Source: Lepraria neglecta (taxonomy: Eukaryota; Ascomycota; Lecanoromycetes; Lecanorales; Stereocaulaceae). Taken from it: a stretch of 64,000 nt of DNA. The notes beneath the pieces were generated by a model. The model ran no database searches. It was given only the letters and a program-made list of their open reading frames with translations, and was not told where the DNA came from. The stretch lies in assembly GCA_033220425.1 (NCBI GenBank), contig CM065651.1, positions 1,736,001 through 1,800,000 of the forward strand. Reading direction: 5' to 3'. Made by a program: the position numbers and the translations under genes. Shown one piece after another: positions 11,658 to 22,154 of the stretch; positions within the stretch are counted from its first letter, which is position 1; every line of letters begins with the position of its first letter.

Positions 11658-12400
11658 GGAAAGTGATTGGCCCGTCCTAACATTCTACAGATAACATATT
11701 TATAGTCCTGGGTCAGGATCTCGACAGCCAGCCCGACGGCACTTCTCCTAAGTCGAAGGGTATCTAGCCCAAACTCTATAATATAACCTTCCCCCGTGGC
11801 CCTGCCAGCGATACTGCCACTAACCTACCTACTCTTGAGCAAGCTCAGGGACACAGTAATACAATATAAGTCGAGGAGCCGGAGTAGGAAATTATAAAGA
11901 TACTGGATAAGAGAGAGACCGTGCCAGGAACGGAATACAAGGTACGCTGGAAAAGCATATGGCTGCCCCAAGGTGAACTAGGAAACGCACGGAAGTTACT
12001 GCGGGAGTTTGAGGTAAACGGCCGAGCACGGCATACACGCAAACGGGGCACACTCGCTCGCACAGACAAAACTTGGTGATAGTTATATACTTTTATATAG
12101 AGATATACTTTATAACCGGAGGATACATATTTTCTTGCCAAAAGATATCTTGTCCTGCAAACTTAAACCTGTTACGTGTAAACGCTGGGCTTTGTATGTA
12201 AACTTTGAGGGAGATAGAAATGATTACAGTAAAATGGAGTTTACAAGTGGACGGTCTCGGATGGCTACATACTATGAGCCCGTATCATCTCTTATATCTC
12301 GACGGTAGGAGAGCAGACTCGCTTTCATGATCTTGGAATAGGCGTAAACAGGTATGAGAAGGCTACTAGAACTCAGTTCACTACTTGCTTAGAAGAGGCG
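11658..12400 (+). mobile_element. Ty3/gypsy chromodomain fragment (fossil)
   Basis: The plus strand from about 11880 to 12070 encodes a chromodomain-like end of a gypsy integrase: EYKVRWKS, IWLPQGELGNA and LLREFE, followed by a basic tail. This arrangement (chromodomain just before the end of pol) marks the chromovirus branch of Ty3/gypsy. The fragment is broken in several places and no LTR was identified. 12140-12400 holds nothing I can name. It lies on the far side of the copia insertion. Confidence 0.5.
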
Positions 12401-12407
12401 AACAAGT

Positions 12408-13616
12408 TTAACCGCTAAGCATAACCCGGCTGTCGACAGACACTTTGACGGGCTCTCCGTCCTCCATGTAAAATGCTGAACCTCGGCAGTAACGATGGTG
12501 AGCTCCGAGCATGGAGACGAATTTCCGGCCGCATTCAACAAGTTGGTCTTTCATCCCTTGTTCGTCCGGATGGTACCGAAGAGGAAATGCGTTCAGCGTG
12601 CTGATGCGCTTTTTCCCACGGAATTTCACGATGGCAAGGTTGATCGACGCTTCCCCAAACACTTGGCCGTCGTGATCCAAATACCGACACTCCATCTGGT
12701 AGTACTTTAACCTATTATTCGTCTCCTTCTCTTCCCCGTCATCATATATGACACACCGTGGTTTACCGGTACCAAGGCAAGTCGTATAGGCCATCGAGTT
12801 TGGCGTGAAGAGTGCCCAAAGCAAATCGTAGGTGATTTCGTTATTCTCCAAAAGCGAGAGAAGGCGCTGAGCCGTAGATTGGTAGGTTGTTTTAATGAAG
12901 TCGACCAAGAGGTCTAAGTGCTTGAGGCAGGTAGCATCTTGTGTAGTGCCAGTATTTGCGTCGCCCTGGTACGATTCCAATTCATGGAGGTAGTTGTACA
13001 GCAGGTTTTGTTCAACCTAGGCTCCAGTCAGCGGGCGGCTCAAGCTAATAGGCCGGAGGAGAGCTATACAGCAGGCTTGTCTTCGTTCAGATTGACCGTG
13101 CGGATGTCTCGCAGCCCTTCCGATTTGATATAAACGTAGTATGTTGGGTCTATCGTCTTCTTATCTATACCATTCTCGTTAGGCGGAGAAGTGTGCATAG
13201 GCAGCAATGTACTCACCAATTCGCTGGCGAACGACGAATACATATTGATCCAGATCGGCCACTGCATCCGACGGTTTGATTGACTCTGCGATTTTATACT
13301 CGTATATCTTTGAATCCCAGCTGCAAGCATATAAATGTCAGCAAGTCTCGCCAGTCAAGCAAAAACCTTATTACACTTACATCTCACTGACGGTCTTGAA
13401 CTCTAGCTTCGAGGCTCTGGCCGCAACTTGCTGCTTGTCTCCGGATGTTTCTTCGGTCTTGACGGGCTGAGGGGCTTCTCCTGGAGGCTGTAGGGTCTGG
13501 GTTGCTTGAACGGTCTTCAGCAGCTCGAAAAACTGTTGAACATGCTTCAAGGTAAGCACCTGCTCAAATGCCGGCAGTGCAGGGCTGCTGGGAGGGGTCT
13601 CCGGCGGTCGTGGAGA
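12408..13616 (-). pseudogene. AAA-ATPase (DUF7025 type), 5' part only
   Basis: Four exons join cleanly: about 13616-13381, 13320-13217, 13164-13070 and 13016-12408, with introns of 52-60 nt. The protein has a Pro/Ser-rich start, then YEYKIAESIKPSDA, FVVRQRID, YYVYIKSEGLRDI and LYNYLHELESYQ. After that comes the DUF7025 region (LLWALFTPN, YQMECRYLDHDG, then a stretch ending VDSRVM). In this fungal family an AAA ATPase core with Walker A and B follows. Here the frame stops three residues after VDSRVM, and the adjoining sequence is repeat-derived, so the ATPase half is missing. No ATG is visible at the 5' end either; an upstream exon may be lost. The family assignment rests on remembered similarity. 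Confidence 0.6.
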
Positions 13617-13672
13617 GGTCGAGATCCTTAATCGAGCGAATCCTGCTCTTCATCCTGTTCCTCCTACTGGAC

Positions 13673-14083
13673 TCATGTGATGGCTAGCCACCTCCATATG
13701 CGTGTGTGAACGGCGGATATGTTGGACCAGAGATTTAGATAAGGATCAGTGTATCCTGTAGTGTTATAACTGTAATGCAGGTTAGGAGATTTTCCGTGCG
13801 TGAATGGGTATGTGACGTTTTTTTTTGTGGCGATGGCAGGTCCACAGAGCAAGAACCATCGTCGCCCGTGTCGCAGGTCCTTCTTGAGCGCTTGCTTCAC
13901 ACGCTCGTAATCCTGCGGGGTCCGGTCTGCGTAGATATATGCGAGGTATTCCTTGTATGCCTTGTTGCTGTTGCTTTCCCCACTTTGGCGCGTCTGCTTG
14001 TAGATGACGCCGTGCAGGCCGTTGTTCCTGACAAGACGAAGGACCCAGTACTCTATGAGTTGGTGACCACTCATATAATCCAT
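13673..14083 (-). CDS. Hypothetical protein fragment, basic
   Basis: An ATG-started frame of 136 residues in clean host-like codons up to about residue 95 (YEYLAYIYAD-like, VKQALKKDLRHGRRW), after which a poly-A run (13815 region) precedes lower-quality sequence, perhaps an intron or a break. I do not recognise the family. It lies between the truncated ATPase and the Helitron remnant, whose coding sequence begins within 30 bp on the other strand, so it may be cut by that insertion. Confidence 0.35.
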   Translation of the reverse strand: MDYMSGHQLIEYWVLRLVRNNGLHGVIYKQTRQSGESNSNKAYKEYLAYIYADRTPQDYERVKQALKKDLRHGRRWFLLCGPAIATKKNVTYPFTHGKSPNLHYSYNTTGYTDPYLNLWSNISAVHTRIWRWLAIT

Positions 14084-14103
14084 CGCCGTTGCTTGGCCTC
14101 CGA

Positions 14104-15170
14104 CATCTGCTGGGATAAAGAGAAGAACTAGTGCTCTAAGTTCTTCCCTAAGGATGTTTGCAATGAGTCATCGTTTAATCCTGAGGGAGTGTACCCCTGT
14201 TATCGACGCCCGCATATGGAGCCTACTCCGGAGGGCTATACCAACTAATGGGTTGTTCCCTACAACCCCTGGCTTCTGAAGAAGTACCGTACGCATCTAA
14301 ATATTAAGATCTGCGCCTCCATTAAGTCTGTGTTTTATTTATTTAAGTATATCTATAAGGGTCCAGACCAGGTAAATATTTCGGTTACTCGATTAACAAC
14401 GGTGCCTCAGGGGAACCTTGTACCGCCGGGGCAGCAACGGCTGGAGCCTCCGTTGGTTGATAAGGTTACCGAATTCTATAAAAGTCGTTGGATAGGAAGC
14501 TCCGAGGCTTGCTGGAAGATCTTTGGGTTTAGTATAAGGGGGATTAAGCCTTATATTGAACGGCTACAGATTTATTTGCCTGAGGAGCAGCAGATTAGCG
14601 TCGATCCAGACAGGGAGACTACCGAGACTATTCTCGACAAGGACTTATTGCGCAAGACCCAGTTAACGGAGTTCTTCGAGATAAATCGTCTTGCTAAGGA
14701 AGCCTTAGAGAACGATCAGCCTCTACCGTTTAGGAGAAGGAGCGGGCGACTATACCTTCTAGATACAAACCCCCTCGACTACCTGTATAACGAATTTCCT
14801 GTATATTTTATATGGGATAAGAGGAAACGGATATGGTTTATTCGCGAGGAGGAGGCAATTAGACGTATATATATGATCAGTCCTAAACAGGGTAATTTAT
14901 ACTATTGTCGACTCCTTCTTACCTACCGCCGGGGGGTAATATCATTTAAGGATCTGCGGACCATTAACGGCGAGCTTCTGACGTACAAAGTGGCTTGCGT
15001 TCGACTCGGATTAGTAGAGAATAATAAGTATTGCGTAGAGGCACTAGAAGAAGCAAAGACTCTTTGCTCACCAGTAGCACTACGAGGTCTTTTTATAACC
15101 ATTCTATTCGAACTACACCCGGAGGACCCTTTGGCGCTTTGGGAGAAATTTAAATTAAGGTACATATCTG
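14104..15170 (+). mobile_element. Helitron remnant: Rep/helicase N-terminal region
   Basis: Plus-strand frames match the Helitron-like N-terminal and linker region of the Rep-helicase: CSKFFP, PEGVYPCYRRP, VVPYNPWLLKKY, then from 14330 YLFKYIYKGPDQ, GSSEACWKIFGF, LPEEQQ, FPVYFIWD, RRGVISFKDLRTINGE and DPLALWEKF. The part up to 14330 has two in-frame stops (before CSKFF and before WVVPYN); from 14330 to about 15165 it is open. The Pif1 helicase core and Helitron ends were not found. It is a dead fragment of a rolling-circle transposon. Confidence 0.8.
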
Positions 15171-15189
15171 TTTTACTGCTGCAATCGTT

Positions 15190-15305
15190 GTTTTTCTATC
15201 CGAGTCGGACTGCATTCTCTGTCCGAGTCGGACTGCACTCTCTGTCCGAGTCGAACTGCATTTAACCGAGTCGAACTATATTCTAACCGAGTCGGACTGC
15301 GTTTT
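15190..15305. repeat. Short tandem repeat based on ccgagtcggactgca
   Basis: Five degenerate copies of (c)cgagtcgRactRYRtt separated by 7-10 bases, immediately after the Helitron coding remnant. Units are about 20-25 bp. No function seen. Confidence 0.75.
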
Positions 15306-15346
15306 CTATTAGTTAAAATAGTATATCGGATGACTGCACCCGTATA

Positions 15347-17385
15347 CGGAGAATGACACCAAAAGTCTTGAATCCGTGGCATACTAGTTAAGTCGTTTCT
15401 ATCCACTCCGCACTCAATACCCATAGTTTAATGTATTACGAACACAATACACATTTTTTGCAAGCTTTATAGCAACTCCAATAACTCCAACTTCTTCAAC
15501 TAATAGCAACTATCTATTCAGACACTAATACTAGCATTCAAGCTCCCATTATGACTGCTATCAGGACTATAGCCTTGCTTCCGACCCTTATACCGCTGCT
15601 GACGCTTCGCAGGGATATATGGACGTATATCAGACCATTCGCCTTCCTCCCTTCCTTCCCTATACTCGTTCCCACCGCGCAATTCTATAACTTTAGCAAT
15701 ATGACGTGGGAGGCGTTCAATCCACGATTGGATACGCTTCTAGCTAAGTTCTTTTTCCCAACAGCGCGTCTAGACCTTAGTCAGAATCGCCCTGGTCCGC
15801 GGGCAGCCTTTGCGAGTTGTACGCCTCTTCATCCACCACCAACACGGTTCTATAGCATTCAGATCCGGGGAATTACCGCACCACATAAGGCGGAGGACGT
15901 TAGCGTCCAGGAATATCTGATTTTAGTGCTTAGACGTATGCGAAGGAGCCTTATCCTCTTAGATAAGAGCCTCAGGGCTATATATTTTTGCAAATAGGAT
16001 AAGCAGTTTCAGCAGAATAACCGTTTGATAGCGGTACCAATCGATACCTCCCTTCTTTGCGTTTCGGACGATTTTACTATACTTTTAGTCCTATTTCCAA
16101 GCAGGCTTAGTACTACCCATATTCTTCAGTCCCATTCTTTTCATTGCCGTCTCAAGTTCCCATTTAGCTTTAAGCTTTAGCTCTAAAATCTTATTTATAG
16201 CGTCTATATACGCCTTAGATTCTTTCTTTTCTGCTACGGTCTCGTCCTTCCAGATATAGAACGGCCCTTTTCTATCATATGTGAAACAGCCCCAAACATA
16301 AACTCCATAAAGCCTCCCCATCGCCGCCGTGTACATGTTACGTTATATTTTTCCCGCGAAGTTCTCCATATTCTAACTTTGCCATAGCGTTATCCTAAGC
16401 AAACGGACGTCTTATCAGTCCAGATCACTTTTTTCCAATCTTCTATTATCCAGTACTGGAAGCGTAAAATAAATTAATAGCGGGCTTCCATCATAGCAGG
16501 TATAAGGCCCGGTTTCTTTATAGTTTTAACATTTTTGAAGCCGTATCTGCGCAGGGTTCGAAGCACTGAGGAAGAAGAGACTCTATTTTTAAATCCTAGT
16601 ACTGCAGATAGCTTCTCTCTACTATTACGGTCTTTCTTTACTGAATTTATTAGTAAAGATACCTCTAGACCAGGAAAAGTATATACCAGCTGCTAGGATT
16701 TGAGCCTCTTTTGTAGGCGTTGAAATACGCGGTCTGCCAGAACGTCCTGCATCCGCAATATATTCTTCTTTTAAAATCGACGAGGCTGCAGGGTCGAATC
16801 CGCGTTCTCTAGCCTTCTTCCGTAGCCTTTTAACTGACGTTGCATTATATAGTCCAGCCTGTACAGCTGCTATCTTCTCCTCTAACCGTATTCGGCCAGG
16901 GCGAGTACTTAGAGTCGCTGCGCTATCGAATGATTGACTGAACGGCAATCTTTAGCGAGCGTCTTAAGGCTTAGGGTCTCTTCTAGGGCAGGGAGAGCTG
17001 CTGTAGGAGGCGAATAACGTATACGGCGTGGGCTTTCAATGATTAATGGCGCGATCGACTCATTCAGCTGCGCGACTGGACCGTACCTGCGAGGATTTCT
17101 TCTTGGTGGAGCAATTGGCTGAGATTCAGGCCCAGCTGCTACACCGCGGCGGCGAGGAGCCATTGATACAGTAATATCTATAGCCTACGGAATTCCCTAT
17201 CTATCTAGTACCTGATACGTATCACTCTAAGCCCCCTGGCCCCCATTCCTGACCCCATTGGCGGTGCTATATCGATATTTAGCTGCAGATGCGGCAAATT
17301 TTTCGGTAGGGCTGAGGTCTGAGGCCTGCTTGGCGCCGTGGCATTCAGTACTAGCGCAATTCAAGACTTTTGGTGTCATTCTCCG
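15347..17385 (-). mobile_element. Degraded Tc1/mariner element with 27-bp inverted ends
   Basis: A 27-bp sequence beginning cggagaatgacaccaaaag (15347-15373) recurs inverted at 17359-17385, each flanked by TA (15345-15346 and 17386-17387). The enclosed 2039 bp is the usual Tc1/mariner size and contains transposase remnants on the minus strand. Its TIR differs from that of the 4.0-kb element, so it is a different family. The coding region is broken and TA-enriched, as after RIP. Confidence 0.75.
15650..17163 (-). pseudogene. Decayed Tc1/mariner transposase
   Basis: The N-terminus begins at an ATG (17163) with a Pro/Arg-rich leader. A frame change near 16930 leads to a helix-turn-helix region (AAVQAGLYNATSVKRLRKKA, GRPRISTPTKEAQILA). 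The middle shows VYVWGCFTYDRKGPFYIW (16336-16270), and the end near 15770-15660 shows SWIERLPRHIAKVIELRGG, the typical C-terminal helix. Several stops and frame changes separate these, so it is non-functional. A plus-strand open frame at 15551-15997 is its antisense shadow. Confidence 0.7.
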
Positions 17386-17673
17386 TATTGAATGAGCATT
17401 TCGCCCACCGCATGGACATCCTCCAGGACCATGAGGACGAACGCGTACGAGACCCAGTGTTTTAAGCTGAGCAGTATGCTCTATATTTGATTTTTGAGTG
17501 CAGGCAGTGTCGAATTCTGGCTTGCCCAACGTGCAAGAGGAACAGACTATAAAACATTCATTTGAATGTTGGGAGCGACAAATGATGGCATTCCCCGTAG
17601 GCCAATTGCTATCTATGAACATGAAGTCATTGTTATTTATCACCTTGAATTTGTTCATGTGACTGATGGCCAA
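17386..17673 (-). CDS. Possible host ORF interrupted by the degraded transposon
   Basis: A minus frame starting at ATG 17673 runs about 95 residues before entering the transposon end. It has several Cys and Gly (CSSCTLGKPEFD, GPGGCPCGGRN). No family recognised. It may be a Cys-rich host gene that the transposon split, or chance. Confidence 0.25.
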
Positions 17674-18002
17674 AGAGTTAAGCTTCGTTTCAGGGTCAAC
17701 TGCCTGCCGCCGTAATTCCTGCCAACTGCGAGGTCATATATAATAATAATCAGCGCAGCTGGAACCTTTCTACATTTCGGGTAAAACTCTGGCACGATTA
17801 CTACTTATTCCCCGCCACCCACGAACGTGCCAACGCTAGCCCGTGCCATGCATGCTGGAACGCTGAGAATGCCAACCGCCGGGTATATTTGCTGCCTGCA
17901 TGCTAGTGCCGCTAGCGAATTCTTCCCTAATCGCCGTGGTCGTCCTTCCGCTCTGGCAGACATGACAGATCTAATCACTGGTAGAGTCAGCAAATAGCAG
18001 AT
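17674..18002. other. Intergenic, nothing recognised
   Basis: About 330 bp without coding evidence; probably upstream sequence of the gene starting at 18003. Confidence 0.4.
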
Positions 18003-18616
18003 ATGATTCCCATGGAATTAACCGGTAACGTGCGGAACCGCTTCGTCCAAGCTGCTGTTCCCCTCCGCATGCTCGATCCTATTCGTGGGGAGCCCACGGT
18101 GCACGGTCTTGACGAAGACTTACACGAGATGAGGACGCCAAGAGAGCGTCTTCTAAAACGGAAGTTCCTTGACTCTTTCGCGCTCATTTGCGCTATTAAA
18201 AGGGACGGCGACAGTGTCTCGGCGGCGTGTATGGAGGAAGGTGCGCCGCAAGGGACAGTTATTCGGGTTACCAGCAATTCCGGAGTAGGTGAAAGGACCT
18301 TGAGTCAACTCCGAGAGCTTGTAGCTGTGTTGAACAGCATCGGGAGCGGAGGTACGCTAGCCTATAGGTCCAGAACTGCACGTAATGTTCGTTAGGTTGA
18401 CCTTGTTCTTCCCCAGCTCTCGCGATATTTGACGGGAAAGCCGAGATTCTCGTCAGGATCGTAAGGCTCGACATTGTAAAGATACGTAACTACGTAAAGG
18501 ATCTCCGTGCCGCCAAGAATGTCTTCGAGGAGCCTGTCTCTGCTGTTGAATCACGTATCACAAAAGTTTCCAATTCAGCACCTGGTCTACAGCAATTTCC
18601 AGGATTCATTAAATAA
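18003..18616 (+). CDS. Conserved fungal hypothetical protein, probably truncated
   Basis: Exon 1 is 18003-18351 and exon 2 is 18417-18616 (intron gtacgc...ccccag), giving about 182 residues. The core (KRKFLDSFALICAIKRDGD, SAACMEEG, VTSNSGVGERTLSQLREL) resembles a region I remember from many fungal hypothetical proteins of unknown function. Exon 2 continues LAIFDGKAEILVRI and LRAAKNVFEEP. The stop at 18614-18616 lies inside the left arm of the palindrome that begins at 18600, so the original C-terminus has probably been replaced by that structure. Confidence 0.5.
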
Positions 18617-19366
18617 TCAGGTGCCGCCCACTTTCAACCAGTTATACCCAGTCACAACACCAGACTTGCTCGCTTTTAGCTTCAGTTGCGCTAAGCTGCC
18701 CATCACAATACTTCAGCACTTGTGGATGATCAGACGCTATGCCCCTATTGCGCGCCTATACCCTTCTGTGACTTGAACCTTTCGGAGATCTTTCCAATTC
18801 GAGAACGAGTGCTTTAAAGAAGGGAAAGGCGTCACCCAACGGGTATACTAATGGTCAATCGAACGACGGTTGCATCGGGGGGCGAACTTTCCCCCACACT
18901 AACCCGCCTAAGGCAGGCGATAATAAAGGCGCCATTGACGAGTATAGGAAACAGCGAGGTAGCTAATCCTATCTAAGAGCTTGTATGCATGAAAAGGAGG
19001 CTTGAATTCGAACATAAAGCAAAATATGGCGTGCTTCGCTTCTAAATCGACGGGCTAGCCTAAACAAATCTCTTGTTTCGATTTAGAAGCGAAGCACGCC
19101 ATATTTTGCTTTATGTTCGAATTCAAGCCTCCTTTTCATGCATACAAGCTCTTAGATAGGATTAGCTACCTCGCTGTTTCCTATACTCGTCAATGGCGCC
19201 TTTATTATCGCCTGCCTCAGGCGGGTTAGTGTGGGGGAAAGTTCGCCCCCTGAAGTATTGTGATGGGCAGCTTAGCGCAACTGAATCTAAAAGCGAGCAA
19301 GTCTGGTGTTGTGACTGGGTATAACTGGTTGAAAGTGGGCGGCACCTGATTATTTAATGAATCCTG
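18600..19366. repeat. 767-bp near-perfect palindrome (foldback)
   Basis: Outer arms 18600-18716 and 19250-19366 (117 bp, one mismatch) and inner arms 18878-19050 and 19078-19250 (173 bp, one mismatch) form one continuous inverted repeat around a 27-bp centre (19051-19077). The right arm is continuous over 289 bp; the left arm carries 161 extra bases (18717-18877). A transcript through it would fold into a long hairpin. No transposase or clear target duplication is present. Confidence 0.9.
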
Positions 19367-19473
19367 CTGAACGAAGTTAGATATTAAACCCCATCATTCA
19401 TCCACAGGAAAGTGCAAAAGTTCGCCCATATAGACCTAAGAAGGATAATTGACATCGTTCGACAACAAACAAC

Positions 19474-21108
19474 ATGAAGTTGACCTGTGTTGTCATAGGC
19501 TTTGTGCTCACAGGGCTTGCTCATGCGCTATGCCCTTATGCGGAGCAGGCTCTCAAAGACCCCCAATTCTTAATACGACATGTCGAGGAGCAAAATACGG
19601 CCAAAGAGGATACTCCAAAGGAGAAAAGACAGAGCGGTCCAGGCAATATTCCTTTCACGACCTTTAACCAGAATCAACTCGTGGATGTTACTGGCAGCCA
19701 CGCCTGGGTTGCTCCTGGCCCCAACGATATTAGAGGCCCTTGCCCTGGCCTTAATGCTCTTGCCAACCATGGCTACTTTCCACATGTATGATAAGCAATA
19801 CTCTGGTGCTATTCTCCTGTTGACTTGGAGGAGCTGACTTTGTTCTTTTCAGAACGGCGTTGTGCCTCTTCCTGTTGGAGCGTCTGCTACAGAGCAAGTC
19901 TACGGTCAGTATCTCTACGCAAATGTTAGGAACAAGATGTTTGACATATGGTTGCTTAGGTCTCGCTTCCAGCTTCGGAGTTCCTTTGACAGTGTATGCT
20001 ACATTAGTCGACGGAGATGTTGTGTAGGATCCCATACTCTACGTGTATAGCAGACTGCTAACGTTGCATCAGTGGGGATACCTGGAGTATTGGCGGGAAA
20101 CAGCCTCAGACTCTCACCTCCCCTATCCTTGGTGCCGGTGACGGACTGTCCGGGAGTCACAACAAGTATGAGAGTGACTCAAGCGTGTCACGTGGGGACT
20201 ATTACCGTGAGTATCTGTCAAAAACATTCATTTATTCATCAAGATCTCAAACGAGTATTTCCGGTAGTAATACTAACTACGGCAATGATTAGTCTATAAT
20301 GGAGATGTTAGTAGCGTACGTGTGGAGAAGTTCAAATCCTTGTACGACCTCCAGAAGAATGTCGCAGTCCCGAACTATAACCTCGACGTTCTCATCCAAC
20401 ATCGCCAATACACGTTCACTAATTCCGAAAGCACAAACCCCTACTTTTTCTCGGCACCCTTTGCTGGTCTTGCAGTCGCTAATGCGGCACACACCTTCGT
20501 CCCAGCCCTAATGTCAAACCACTCTGCTGAGTACCCTAACGGTATCCTGGATAAGGAGACACTCAAGTCCTTCTTCGCCATCACTGAGGCGCCCGATGGC
20601 ACACTGTCTTGGACTCCCGGCCACGAACGTATTCCAGACAATTGGTACCGACGTCCACTCGGTGCTATTAACGAGTACAGTCCAGTATCATTCGCTCAAG
20701 ATTTTGTCCAGTTGGCGGCCGCCGTCCCCGACGCTGCCACTGTGGGTGGCAATACAGGCACCGTAAACAGCTTCACAGGAGTTGACCTTGGGGACATCAC
20801 CGGTGGCGCCTACCGGACCACTGATCTTTTGAACCCGACCAAGTTCGTGTGCTATTTCTACCAGCTGACCTTGGCACTCGTACCCGACTTCTTAAGAAGT
20901 GAGGCGCTAGGGAGCGCGCTGGGAGGAGCCTTGAACCTCTTGCACACTAAGATCGATCCTTTCGTTGATCCCTCTTGTGCTAAGATCGGTAAGACATCCA
21001 TAATCAAACGGTTTCGTGGGTACATGGTTGCTGACTGCATATTTGCAAGCGAACTACAACGATGCCTTCGCAGCACAATTCCCTGGTGCTGCTGTCGGCC
21101 AACCTTGA
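19474..21108 (+). CDS. Heme-thiolate peroxidase / unspecific peroxygenase (Peroxidase_2 family)
   Basis: Six exons: 19474-19785, 19853-19904, 19960-20023, 20073-20206, 20293-20988 and 21050-21108, giving 438 residues with all junctions in frame. A signal peptide (MKLTCVVIGFVLTGLAHA) indicates secretion. The heme-thiolate Cys lies in RGPCPGLNALANHGY, followed by HNGVVPLP, VYGLASSFG, SGSHNKYESDSS, NPYFFSAPFAGLAV, SAEYP and ERIPDNWYRR, all in family order. These enzymes use hydrogen peroxide to halogenate or oxygenate small molecules and aromatics. The length and C-terminal tail look complete. It sits 107 bp after the palindrome, which may affect its promoter. The specific substrate cannot be told. 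Confidence 0.9.
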
Positions 21109-22150
21109 TTGAATTGCCATAGCTGGAGCTTTGCAGGCTACCAGTAGTTGTATCGACCGAGGTCAAAGATATTGACGGCATCGACGAATATTTCTTCAAA
21201 TACTGTTGTTGTATGCTATTTGCCATTTTCCTGCCATTTTCCTGCCATTTTCCTTTGTCACCATTTCTTTGTCAACATTCTAGCGTCTTCTAAGATGTTG
21301 ATCCCATCATGTATATTAGGAGCCTCATTCCATAGATTCTGGCTCCTCAGGCTGTTCGCATTCATAGATCTCATTGATATCTTGCAACGCTTGCACCATA
21401 GCGACAAATACAAACCTTCAACTTTTGCCACTGATCTATTTCCCGTTTATATATCGCTCTTTGGTCAAAGAAAGCTCTTTTCAACAATAATGGCTTTCTA
21501 TTGACATTCAGACGCTAGAATTTGTTTGAAGGCGCAGAGATGGGCAAGTTACAGTTTAGTTTGACTGACGGTAATTTCAATTCCTTATGAAATGAGATAG
21601 AACATGTGATTAAACTCTAGAACTCATAATTGCCTTACTTCTCCTTTCGACTTCGATGCTAGATCTAGATCAATGCCTTGCCACTGACCATAATGTAGAC
21701 TTGAACTCGCAGCCCCTGTTTTTTCACGATGCTACTTTGGTTTCCATTGTCTAAGGACTGGGTCTCAGGTCAGTTGTTGAAAATGCCAAGAAACCACACA
21801 TATATCCGCTAGTAACTCACACCCTCTATTACTAAACCTGATTAGGTGATAGTAGGTGCATAAACTCCGACTTCCGGTGCTAGTCCTCGATTTTTGGCGC
21901 TAAATCTAATACGGGGTTTTCCTGTATATTTATATAGTAGTGTTGGTAGTAAAGATTATTCATTGTTCTATATAGAAGACAAGTTAGTGCCCGTAATCTT
22001 CACAGAAGATTACCGTAAAAACTACTATATCTCGCTTATTTTATACTCGATTTAGAAAATTTAAGCCTAATTAGAAAGCCCTCTATTTATAGTATATTTT
22101 ATATATATAAAGCTAAGTCCTAACCCTAATATATCGAAAGTTATTAAGGG
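21109..22150. other. Intergenic, AT-rich
   Basis: No gene recognised. It contains three tandem 11-bp units (tgccattttcc) at 21221-21253. From about 21840 to 22150 it is TA-rich and resembles RIP-mutated repeat. Confidence 0.5.
21221..21253. repeat. Three 11-bp tandem units
   Basis: tgccattttcc repeated three times without change, 3' of the peroxygenase gene. Confidence 0.8.
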
Positions 22151-22154
22151 TTAA

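Noticed and set aside
15551-15997. Plus-strand frame of 148 codons
   Set aside because: It is antisense to the C-terminal transposase remnant, which shows recognisable family sequence on the minus strand.
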